From the NCBI GenBank assembly GCA_942159475.1, contig OW804094.1, forward strand, positions 45,380,966-45,444,965: a stretch of DNA of 64,000 nt. Reading direction: 5' to 3'. The notes below the pieces were generated by a model. That model saw only the letters and a list, made by a program, of their open reading frames with translations, did no database searches and had not been told where the DNA came from. Shown here in pieces: positions 48,811 to 60,203 of this stretch (positions are counted from its first letter, which is position 1; every line of letters begins with the position of its first letter). This DNA comes from Sthenelais limicola. Lineage: Eukaryota > Annelida > Polychaeta > Phyllodocida > Sigalionidae. Made by a program: the position numbers and the translations under genes.

Positions 48811-48833
48811 TGGAGGAGGAGGAGGAGGAGGAG
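48811..48833 (+). repeat. (GGA)n microsatellite
   Basis: Seven or so GGA units in intron 2. The proline-rich - strand frame here is a consequence of the repeat. Confidence 0.9.
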
Positions 48834-50397
48834 TGGTTACGGTGGAGGAGGACAAGGTGGACTTCAAACAGACACATCTATAAAAAATCTAATCTCCTCG
48901 AATGTTTTCTTTTGTTGAGTCTTAATCTTTGCTGTTTTTGATTAAATGGAGAAATAACGAAATGCCGTGAATATAACCTCTCATTTAGACCGACTCCTTT
49001 GGCGCACATTCGATGCTATTCTAAAACATTATGAGCTTCCTAAAGTCATTTACGACTCATTAATATGGAGACAAACGATTCCATATTTTTATGCTTTTCA
49101 GATAATCATTTAAAATCGGATGTCCATTTCCGTCAGAATAATGTTTTTTTCTATATACGCTTTTCTACCTAAGCCCTCCGCCTTCTCCATCCCTCCCCCT
49201 CGATTCGCACATCCGTTCTTACAGGAGGTGGTTACTGAAGAAGGTAGCTTGAACAGGGCCAGACATCCAGGCTTGGCAACTTGGACATCCCCTATAGATA
49301 CTAAAACACCTCCGTCTGTCCACCCCTCCTGTAATATATGACGCACTGGACTCATCCCCACCGTCTTTATTAACAGGCAACATCCAATTCGAACGGATAT
49401 TTGTGTCTCTTGAGATGGTAGGAAGTGCAAATTTACTCTTAGTGGACATCTTGCATTTTATTTGCTCGCAAATTGCTGTAAAATGAAAATGGATATTTTA
49501 CTCCATGGGCCTGTTGCACGATACACGATACGATTGTGTCTTAAAGGCCTCTTAGCACCATCGTAAATTTATGACTACGAGGGCTTTATGATACGAGGGT
49601 TGGCTCATAGACTCTTGTATGTGAGGAAGGCCAAAGGCATCTCAGATTAGTCTAAGAAAAATATCATGTACAGTGCAATGCAAGTTATGCTATGAGACCT
49701 TTGAGTTAATAAAATACAATCATGCTATTGTTACCAAGAGTGAAGTTCTGAGCTAGCAGAGTTGACTGGATTATCAAAAGCCCACCATATGTATGGATAT
49801 ATAGCTGTGGTGTTATACACATTAAAGATCCATTACAACTATTTGAAAAGAGTTGGCTATAGCGCTCATTCGCGTGTTTCATATCAACAATATAACATAT
49901 GAGAGCATACTACTCCAGAATTAGTGGAAGACTCCGAGACTTTTAGTTTGTAGGGCATGGCTGGAAGACCTGGATTTTATCCAGAAGCCTGGTCACCTAT
50001 TGTCTAACTTTCATACCGCAACCTGTGTAACCTCAGACAAAATTAATAAAGTACTTTTCAATTCAATAACAAAATCAGACGGGTTTGTATTCTATATTTA
50101 TATCACAACTGCCCTGTTTTAATGGTGAGATAACCTTGTTTATGGTCCACCGACATCATCCATTCCAAAATACCACATCGAGGGAACAAAATACCACATC
50201 TCGTTTGATGATACGCAGGTTTTAAAATGAGACTGATGCAAGGTAACACGGATCTCACGTGTATTTTCTTGCAACAGAGCACAATGTGCGCAACTGTGTA
50301 TTTGCTGATGGGATAAGAAGTTTATGATATCATAAATTAAGAAATATAGTCCACTGGTTGGATTCTCACTCTCACACACCTGTTCTGGTTTTAACCT

Positions 50398-50425
50398 TTT
50401 TTTTTTTTTAAAATTTTATTGAGCT
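50398..50425 (-). repeat. AATAAA plus poly(A), retroposon 3' end
   Basis: On the - strand, AGCTCAATAAAATTTTA is followed by an uninterrupted A run of about 13. A polyadenylation signal directly followed by an A tail is characteristic of a retroposed RNA copy inserted in - orientation. Its body would be 50426 to about 50600, which I cannot assign. Confidence 0.45.
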
Positions 50426-51904
50426 GATTTCAATGTTTTACAGAGATAATCTCACAGACTCAAGGGAAAAAAAACTTTCAATGATACAGTATAATTTTAT
50501 AATAATTTAAATTTTAACATTTATATAGCAACTTGAACCGACGTAAATTACCTTAGTCTAACGACAGCTTCGCTGTTAGGGCCAATTACATTAGCAGCTA
50601 TATGGTGGAATCTATGTACCTTTATCCCTTCTACATCATATATATCCTCCTTTACATCGTTATTGTTATTCCCTTCATCTTCGCACCTTCTTGACTGGTA
50701 AACCCCAGTAATGCACAGCTTTCATCCAGGGCGTTGAAGTATGATTGACACCTACATCCCCTGGAATGAGACCAATCCATCAATGTAGCTTCTGATCCTC
50801 TGATAATACATTAAGGCTATCCCTTCATTATAACCAAGATAAGGGCTCTACGTCTTCACAGGGCCTGGGCTATTATTTATCACCCGTTAGGTCATTCTGT
50901 GGCGGCACTACCATTTTGAATCTTGAAGGGCTGAGTTATTGGAGATGCCACAATTGACAAAGAAATCATCATTTTTACAATATCCCCATCAGAGGAGTAG
51001 TATTTTACAACGTGATATCGATAACCCAAATGTAGTACATAGTTCGAATCATTTGGATGATTTATTGCGACTAGAGTCACGTACATAATGTTCCTCGCCT
51101 TATCATTAATGCAGTCAGTTTTGATAGATTTGGTTGTTTGTGCACCAAACCATGATGAACTAGGTGCATATATGGGTTTAAACAAAAACGCAGCCCCAAT
51201 CTATTCATCTCAATGGATTTTTCATTTATCGCTAGTAAGAATTTGAAAAGTAATGTAATTGGCCCTACGAATTTAGAAACTAGAATTTGTACTAGATTCC
51301 CAGAACAGATTGAATGGAGATGTCTGAATGAATTCTGGCACTCCTGCATGTCCATCAGTTCGAGAACTTCAAAAGTTTCCTCTATCTCAACCCCTTGCAA
51401 TCGTACCAGCTAACTAAGAATTTCCTTCTGCATTTCCTTCCCTTTTCTCTTTGGATTCTTCATTTATCTTTGTCAACCATCAGTGAATGCCCGTCGACCA
51501 GTGCACAGAGTGAGAGAGAGTCGCCGCAATAGAAAGGGGATGTGGAAGAAAAAGAAGAAGAAACTCATTAGAATGTAGTGTTATTAATTCAATTAAGTCT
51601 GGTTACAGGCGTTTTTTGTAGGCCTCAAATACGAGGACATGAGAACATTATCCAATGGCTGTAATTACGTGTCAAACAGCGAAGAAGACACGGCCTGGCG
51701 TCTCTTCCCCCACTCATCCTCCCTCCCTCTCCCCCCTCCCACCTCCTGAGGTCGATTAGTTGAAGCATGGATGGTTTCCCCATGAACGTATAAAGGAACC
51801 AATTGTGTTGAGTATGTATACCTTATAAAATGAATGTCGTACCCAAAGAGTGCTGAAAGATTGAATTGAAATCCTAATCCCCTTTGATTCCACCTGTGCG
51901 GAAT

Positions 51905-52725
51905 ACGGAAGTCCAGAATATTCACTTAATTTTAATAAGAAATAATAGAAAAAAAAATTGTTGTTATACTTTTAATAAAGAAAATTAAATTAAAACTCGA
52001 AAATGGGTGAACAAGAAGATGAACGAGAGTTTAACGAGATGAGATCTCACCTTCCTCCTCCCCACACCTCCTTCAGCTCCCCCTCCCCCTACTTCTTCCC
52101 CCTCCTCCCATGCAATCCTCCCCTGAACTCCCCCTCCCCGCTCCAGCTGCTTCTTCTACACCTCTTCCCTCCTCCTGCAAACCCCCTCCACTCTACTTCT
52201 CCCTCTGTCCCCTTCTCTTCCCAATGCTTCACTGCCATCCCCCTCCTCCCCCTCCTTTCCCTCCTCCTCCCCCTCTTTCCTCTCTTCCTCCCTCCTCTTC
52301 TTCCACCACCTCTCCTCTCCTCTGCCTCCTCCTCCTCCCTCCTGTCAGTACAGAAATCAGGACTCGGTGAGAAGTAGTTGGAATGTTTTTATTTATATAA
52401 CAACTTCTCCTTATGTATGTATTATACTGAATACAGTTAGCTATAGAAAGTGGCTGTCATCTCTGAAAATTCCATATTCATACCTTTATTGTTTCATATG
52501 TTCTTCACTTCTAGAACATCAAACTCTACTTGGGAAAGGAAACCAAGATGGCGGCGCCCATAGAGGCGTGATATCTCACCTCGTCTTGTCTCGTTTAAGT
52601 CTCGTTTCTACACTTTCATCTTGTTCACACATTTTCGATTTGTTAAATGTTTTCTTTATTAGAAATATATTTGTTCATATCTTTTTCTATTATTTCTGTT
52701 CAGATTTAAGTGGACATTCCAAAAT
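51905..52725. mobile_element. ~820-bp TIR element related to the MITE at 15533
   Basis: The left end 51905-52030 shares ACGGAAG, CCAGAAT, TTCACTTAATTTT, a TTTTAATAAAGAAAA block and AACGAGAGTT with the 15533-15730 element. The right end (TTTCTTTATTAG...TTAAGTGGACATTCC, 52640-52725) is an imperfect inverted counterpart. The interior is a 300-bp pyrimidine tract and contains AAGATGGCGGC at 52545. A larger, internally expanded relative of the MITE. Long frames in the CT tract are low-complexity. Confidence 0.6.
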
Positions 52726-53582
52726 CAAGAGAGAGAGAGTGAGAGAGTGAGAGTAAGGACAGTGGACTAAAATAGATAAACAAACACATGTCATAAGAAC
52801 ATCTGTTTCTAGGCATGGAATTCGTATTGTATTTTCCCTTAGATATCACTTTGATTGTTGTTACGAACAAGTACTAAATTCCCTCGCCGTCCATCAGGCA
52901 GTGAATATCAATTAAAATTGAAAATATGTTAATGAAGGCATTAAATAGGCTGGCATTCCACGACCTCTATCCAAATTGCTAATCAATAGAAAACCAAATT
53001 AATTAGCCACCTGTGATGTTGGATGCAGTGGCTGCAAATTCTCAACATATATGCCTTTAATTATACATTATTGATAAGAAAATCGAAGTGATATTAAAAG
53101 GAAATATTAAACAGCATTGCAACTTGTAGCACAGCTGATGAAGTCTATCTCTAACATGCTTCCTTTATTATGGAACGACTTATGCTCTGTGTTGTATTAG
53201 ATGAGTATCTATGTCCTTGTGAATATCAATGGAAGCAGTGCTAAAGTGCATTGTAAATTGCAATGTTAATAGAATTATTGGACTTGAGGACTGTGCTACT
53301 TCAAAGGGCAAGTCAATAATCCTGTGTTATGGCAACGTATACACCATCGAACCGACATGTAATGACAACACTTAGAGGGGCTATTTTAGATAGAGGCTCT
53401 TTGAGCGCGTCAATAACATGCTATAAAATATTGAAAGGCCATTTTGGAGGCTGGAGTAGAGGCTCAGGGTGTGCTTGTTGGCTGTTGGTTAGCTGTGGAT
53501 GGTTCGTTTCGTTATACAAGCCTGCAAGAGCCTTTGGGGTAGAGAGGAAGCACTCTCTGGAGAGGTGGGCATGTGCTCGTCC

Positions 53583-53599
53583 GTGACAGAATCTGTCAC
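53583..53599. other. Inverted repeat GTGACAG-AAT-CTGTCAC
   Basis: A perfect 7-bp inverted repeat with 3-bp spacer inside intron 2. GTGACAGA recurs at 53634-53641. The layout resembles a dimeric factor site but could be chance. Confidence 0.3.
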
Positions 53600-56149
53600 T
53601 AGCATCTCTATGCTCATCTTTTTCATGGCCCTTGTGACAGATAGTCCTATAGGAGGCAGAGAAGGAGAGTCCATGTGGTGAATAGTGGATCTGTTTTTGG
53701 TGTACTGGTGAAGGTGCAGAAGTAGTTGTACCTAGGGGGCACAGGATGAGGTTAAGGGAAGGCTGGACACAGTATTGTCACTTAGGCATGTATTCAGGGG
53801 ACTAGCTCCCAAACCTCGTGCGTGTCATGAATGAAATGAATAAGAAAATACCCATCAACTGTGGCCGATACATCTTTACAGAAGAACATTACGGCGGGAT
53901 CATAATAACAATTCCATGGAAGCACCATAGATTGGTGGGGTGCATAGGGATGGACTGATCGTTTATGTGAAGGTGTCCCATCCATAAAATTGGTATCCTC
54001 CCCAGAGACCGAGTTTCATGTATTCTTTTTAATAAACTCAGAGCAGCACACCTCAAAATATCCAATTTTTGTAGCCAATCTCTTTTCGAAAATTATGACA
54101 TCCACGTGTAAAACCCCCCACTTTTCTGCAGTATCATAGACTGAGAGCGTTGTTCCCTCATATAATGTTATTCATGCTGATTCACTGTTCCCCTTTCCTA
54201 CCCCACCCGTCCGATATGCAGCATCCCCAATCAGTGCACAACCAATATTTCTTTGTTAGTGAGGGAGGGGTAGGGGTGTGCTGTCCCCCAAAAGATATAG
54301 AATAGGCCCATGTTCATTTGCACCGAGCTTAAAAATCGAAAATATCCAATTATTGATTATTTCAAATGACCTCTCAGGTAATGGTCGAATAATATATAAT
54401 TCATAGTTCCATTTCCCTAAAACAATTGTGAGGGAACCGACTCCCAATCCACCCAACCCCACTTTATGGAGGACCGCCGCTGCCCATTGTGTTAGTGCCT
54501 ACACAAGGGGAGAGGATGGATTGCGACAAGCGTCGATAACAGAAATCAATAGACAACCCATAATTGTTATCATGAAGTATCGAAATGGTGACATACACGA
54601 TCCATACCGTACATGTTACAACATTCATGATGAAAGCCTCCACTGCGAAAGACCTCTTAGATGATTTGATTGCTTTCCAAATATCATGTTTATAGTTGAT
54701 AATAAAAAAGAGGTGATCTCTCATGAACGAGGAGTTGGGGAGCGTTGGTGGGAGGAAGGGGGTAGGCATCATGATCATTTTGGTATTAATTAAGGGTGAT
54801 GGGTGGCGGAGATAACATTCCATTGTGATCCCGATGACAAACATCTATGGAATTCCATCAAGTGGTGGATATTAAACAAAGCAAACAAACTGCCTTTAAA
54901 ATCTCATCTCACCGGGAATTCATTCTATTAAGAGCTCCACGTAGTTATGTTTGGTATTTGTTGTAGACAATCTGTTTGCGTGAATGTTTATAAAAAACGA
55001 GGACTGCATTAAAAGCCGCGTGGAGCACATTTAAAGGTATCCCTATAATGTAAAGTGTTTCGTTCAATTTACCTGAATGAATACAACACTGTTCTGCTTA
55101 AGGCCCGTTATGTTTGCCCTGATTATATGCACGAGGAATATATTACGACACTATACTGATTATCGGCTGATTATAACGGGTTGGCAAATGCCATACCCTT
55201 TTATAACTACCTGGATAGATTAAGTATTAAAATAAAATAAAATATTGAAGCATTTGCATTGAAGTCCGACGAGTAATTAAACCGTTGGCCGGCCTCGTAC
55301 GAAAATCTTTCTCTTATGGTTAATTTCATTCGGCTATTATTATTGTAAAAATCATTGGTGTTGAATGATAGTCCAGAAGGGTTTGACATTATTAGTAAAA
55401 TGGAAAAAAAGGATGGAACTGAACTGTCTTTGAAAACAGGAATCAGGTCATTCTGCTTACCTCACTCTTTACAAACTCGTGCCCCTTGAGGATTTTGATA
55501 TGAATCACACAAAGGGACAGGTTCGACTCTTCTTTCACTAGGTTAATACACAAGTAATCTTTTCTTGTTGCCTCTGTCATTTCATTTCCTCTCCAAGGCT
55601 CAGCGAAACCAAGTCACAGATGATATTGATTCAATGTATGGAGCATAGCATCCAATTTTTCTTTTAAAGGATTTGGTAGAGGGAAATGAAGAGGTGTTCA
55701 TTGTCATTGTTTTTATAAATTAGTAATGAAATGGGTAAGTACTAACATTGCAAGTGTGAATTCCAATTATTCCATATCCAAGAATGACTTTAAGTCAAGA
55801 CTCTTGAGTGAAGATGGATGGAATCCCAATATCATATATATAGTATTCTATTAATATCGTTGACCAAAAACACTCAGCAAACATTTGCACATCTCCCATA
55901 ATCAGATTAATTATCTACAGAGAGATAAAGCCGAGATTGCCAAACATAGGCCAAAGCATTCGAACCAATATATAACATCACTATTACCATCCATCTATAG
56001 CTCTTAGATGATGGTAGTGGAAGAGGAGAAGCAGGAGAGGAGAGGTTGGGAAGCTAATTCTGATAAATGAACTGACATGCTAGTAACACAAGAAAAGCAG
56101 GAGAGGGTCGGTAACATGTCGCTAATGAGACGGCTGTGGAAGAGGAGGG

Positions 56150-56290
56150 GAGCTTTTTTAATACATTGTTGCATAATGAGGGTCGCAAACGGACGCTAGG
56201 TCTTCGCGCACGACGCATGCGTGCTTCGGTTCTCACTTCCTGTGTACTTCACTCTTGTTTCTCTTGCGTCTCTGTCACGGTCTCTTTCTA
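56150..56290 (+). promoter_or_regulatory. CpG-rich patch with NRF1-like and ETS-like motifs
   Basis: In otherwise AT-rich intron, this stretch is dense in CpG. It contains ACGCATGCGT (56214-56222 region, NRF1-like) and CACTTCCTG (56234-56242, the classic ETS/GABP core) only about a dozen bases apart. This pair is typical of TATA-less promoters. An alternative CELF start or an unrelated promoter is possible. No exon can be attached. Confidence 0.3.
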
Positions 56291-59226
56291 TCGGCGCTTC
56301 TTTCTTCTTCCATTCATTTTTGTTCGATTTTTATACGATGAATCCTTTCCTATTTTTGTAAACGTGCTGGTTCGTAGCACATAGCAGATAACCACAAAAA
56401 AGATATTATCCTATCCCGATAAGACATCGAAAATAATACTGCAAATAATTCATCTTAACTTTTCTTTTGGGCATAGTAATGAGTGTGTATACTTTGCAGC
56501 AACCTAATAGATATGTAGAGTTTATAATCATTGTACGTGGATGGATATAAAATAATTGAGGATCTAGATCTCATATATTTCGACAGAAAATTTAGTTATA
56601 TTGTAAGGCCTACTAGTATATTAATAGAGAATAAGGATTGTCTGAGTTGTATCCACATTTCGGTGACAGGGAAACTCTCAATTGTTCACCTATATTAAAG
56701 GCATTGCAATTTTCATTTTGCATAATTTTCATTGACGACCCTTGCTAGAAAACAGCTGTATTTCGTAGTAATAATAGTTAATAATAATACTATGAATTTA
56801 ACAGATAGAAAATCCTTCCTTTTCTCTCGATGATTCTTATTTTAAATTGGCAGCCATGGCAAGTGCTCAATAAGAGCTATCAGGTGTTGGTTGTAGGAAA
56901 GCTATTAAACATGGCTGTAGGCATCTGCCTGCCGCTGTGGTATCAGGTGACATGGTATTAGATGATTAAATGTTACAGACAGCCCCACCAATGGTAATGC
57001 ACGGATAAACTCTGTGCCTCGGTTCATGAGATGATGCGAGGTGTTATGGATTAGAGACTACATTATAGCACTCTCTCTTGTAATGACACTGCCGGGTAGG
57101 ATTCTGGCTTTTAGTATGAATAACCCCAGATGGTGAATTATGTGAATTTTTGGGCAGATTTGGTGAAGATAGGATTTACATCTGAGTATGGGCGAAGACC
57201 CTGCTCCTACCATTTCGGGTTTATTCTAAATAGAAAAAGACCAGAGAAGGGAAAAGGCAACATATAGGCTGAAATAAAAGAAAGCAGCGTGCAGAAGTAA
57301 AATGTAATAAAATAGAAAAAGAATCTAGACAGCATATCAAACCTCTGGGAGGGGAGGACAAAGGTATGATAATTAATAAATGCCTTGCCCTAACATGTAC
57401 GTTAGGGTGGAAAGAAAAACAAAAGGGGAGGACAAAAGAAAACAATGCAAGTAGGTGGTCAAGAAAGAAAAGTAGACTTGTGAAATATCACACCCGATAT
57501 TCTTTGTATTTAAGTACAGGTGAAACAACATTTTAGAAACATTTAGTGAATGAAATCAAAGGGCTGAAGAGCACTAAAGTAATGGTGGGTGGGACGGCGG
57601 GATGGGATATAATTATTTCGGATAGAATTTCCGAGGTGTAGGCTCATTGGGGAAAGGGAACCTGATATTTTGATTGGAAAAGTTTTTTACACCCTCTTAT
57701 TGTCAATAGATAACGTTAGGTCGGATGCATCACTCTTCCATGAACTCTTGATTCAGCTTTTCTTTACGAAATGATTACCTTTACTTTCACTAAGAAACAC
57801 AAGCCAGCCGGGCCTAGGAGAGGGCGGGAGAAAGAGTGAGTGTAAAAAGGGTGAGCACAAGTCTTTTGGCACATTTGACAGCAATCTTTAGTTACCGCGC
57901 CAGAGTGCATCGTCTGGTAGAGAGCTGAATGTCGTGAAACATAACATGTGCTGATTTCGCTAAAAGCAATATTTTTTTTTAATAATAGAAGGACTGGCTT
58001 TGTCTGACAAGTGACAATGGAAGAACGGCACAAGGCGTTGTCCTGAAAGGCGCGAGGTCGATGAGGATGCAGAGTACATTTGTGGATCTAAACGGGGTGG
58101 GATTAGATTTGATACCCACCCTACCTTTTGATCCTGCCCCTTCTCTCTGTTTCCCCCGCCCTGAATTCCCAAATTGTACAGAGTGTGTTACACCTTTTGA
58201 ATATGCTTTCACACCGGGAAATGGCACTTTCAGTTACTAGAAGTTTGCAATAAGATCTTTATATGTATATAATCAGTCAAATCATAAATATGTAAAGACA
58301 GTGAGACGTATTACTACCATTCGATACTTCTAAAAAATAAGCATCGCCTATCACTTTGCGCAAGCTCTGTGGCAATTACAAAACCCCTATCGCGATCTGA
58401 AAGGCCTTTGAGTCTTTGCAGTTTCTAGCCCCCCATTGATTCCACTGTGAAATGGAACTCACAGAAAGTAGCCTTATTATCTATTGTAGAATTTCAAATT
58501 GGTGCAAACAACACCGACTGAGCGAATGTATTAAGGGAGAACTAATGGAGGCTTCCAGGGAATAATTCAGAATAGGAAAGAGGAATTGGAGGTGGTGATG
58601 GTGGTAGTGGAGGTTTTAATTGTACAATTGCATCTTCCATTTCAAGGAGCATTTGTAACACTCCTCTGCACTCGATTATTTCCAGGCCTATTACTCCAAA
58701 ACAATGCTCCTCACTCAAGAACTAATTGTGTATATTCTCTGAGTGTTTCCCAAGCAGATATCTTTTTTGTATATAGGCGCGCCAGTGAGTGTAAATGCCG
58801 CATCTTGATGAATTCTCCTCAGCTTCCTCTTCCCTTAACATCGGCCCTCAGACCCACTTGACAATGCTTAGGGTGTCCGAGAATTTGTAAATATAAAGAA
58901 TCTATGAAATTTTCCACACATGTAAACATGCAATTTAAACAACATTGGGGCCTCTCTAGACGGCGACGCCGCCGGGGATCTAAATACAAATTTCGTGTTC
59001 CTTCTCCTAACCAGATCAGCCCTCTCTATTCGTAGGCGAGGGAGGCGACATTAATTAATTGAGTTAATGAGAGCTGCCTCATTTCTTTGTACTGGAATCA
59101 CCCGTCCTAATGAGTACCCTTCCAACTTCAATAGTTCTATAATGATGGGACCCGGCTTGTTCAGCAGAGACAACTTCTAATGCTTCACCAATTGATAGAA
59201 CATTGAAAGGCCATCATTTAACCATA

Positions 59227-59240
59227 TATAACGCGTTATA
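59227..59240. other. 14-bp palindrome TATAACGCGTTATA
   Basis: A perfect palindrome with an ACGCGT core in a mixed-composition block (58950-59340) of intron 2. ACGCGT is bound by cell-cycle factors in some eukaryotes. No function is claimed here. Confidence 0.35.
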
Positions 59241-59848
59241 GCCCTTTCCCCCCATTACCCAACGGTCACTATCGTTTGGCAGACGGACCATGGCGTAGTT
59301 AGCCTTTTGGTGGGAAGACATGAGGACTCTTCATTTCCCATTGGCGGACTTTTGGTGCGGAGCTATCTCTTTGCTGCCGAGCTATCATTGCGACAGTATG
59401 TCACATTCAGAGATATTTTAGAGCTTTGTACTGTAAACAGGTGGGCTCTTACTCTGTCTCGTAAATATAAGTAACTTTTCTGCCATTGTATTGAAGCAGA
59501 ATAATGAGAGTATTTTATTAGAAAGCCTTCTGGTTAATTCTGTCCAGAGTAAACTCATGTTAACGAGAGAGTGTGCACATCATACGGGCATATACGTATA
59601 TGAATGATAATTGCATTCAAAGCATAAAATACTCGATTTAATCTGGTTTTTTTTAATTAGAAAATCTTAGCTTCATATAGTAAACTGGGATAGGTTCCTA
59701 CGCCACGAACTAGTCTGCCTTTTTAATGGAAGGTAATAAGATCTCTTCATTTAGAACTGTTTGGAACTGTTTAATATCAAGCCGTTGATAAATCAGATTT
59801 AATTAGACTTTTGTACTTTCCATAGATACTCTCACACAAACATTTCAT

Positions 59849-59882
59849 ACAATTTTTTTTTTAAAAAATCGTTTTTTATTCA
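59849..59882 (-). repeat. AATAAA plus poly(A), retroposon 3' end
   Basis: On the - strand, CCTGAATAAAAAACG is followed after a T-rich gap by a run of about ten A. With the hairpin motif at 60171-60203 lying upstream in the same - orientation, 59849 to about 60230 may be one retroposed fragment of some 380 bp. Confidence 0.4.
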
Positions 59883-60170
59883 GGTGTCGAGCTACATACA
59901 TCAATTTCAAATACAGTGCAGTTTAGATAACAGCTCATCGGGTCACCATGCTTTTTGTCATTTTATGCTGATTTCAATTTCCTGCAGGAGAAGCTGTTCT
60001 AAACGGTTATGTTTCAATCTAGATATAAAGGGAATGAATAAAATTTCAACATACAGGAATAAACGTCTTTGTATAGAGTATAGAGTAGAGGGAGAAAGGC
60101 TCGCTGTATTGGTAAATGATGTGATAATAGAGAGAGCATAATAAACTTGATGTTGTATTTATTTGTGTTT

Positions 60171-60203
60171 CTCGAGCTTTCGGGCGACTTGCCCTTCTTC
60201 AGG
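60171..60203 (-). ncRNA. CTGAAGA-hairpin-GAAA motif (copy 3, best)
   Basis: The - strand reads CCTGAAGAAGGGCAAGTC then GCCCGAAAGCTCGAG. GGGC/GCCC form a 4-bp stem around a five-base loop, flanked by CTGAAGA and GAAA as in the hammerhead ribozyme core (CUGANGA...GAAA). One extra A precedes the stem. Stem III and the cleavage site are not evident. Penelope-like elements are known to carry such ribozymes, and this could also be another conserved retroelement end. Confidence 0.4.

Noticed and set aside
52003..52377. 124-codon Pro/Ser/Leu frame
   Set aside because: Translation of the CT tract inside the TIR element.
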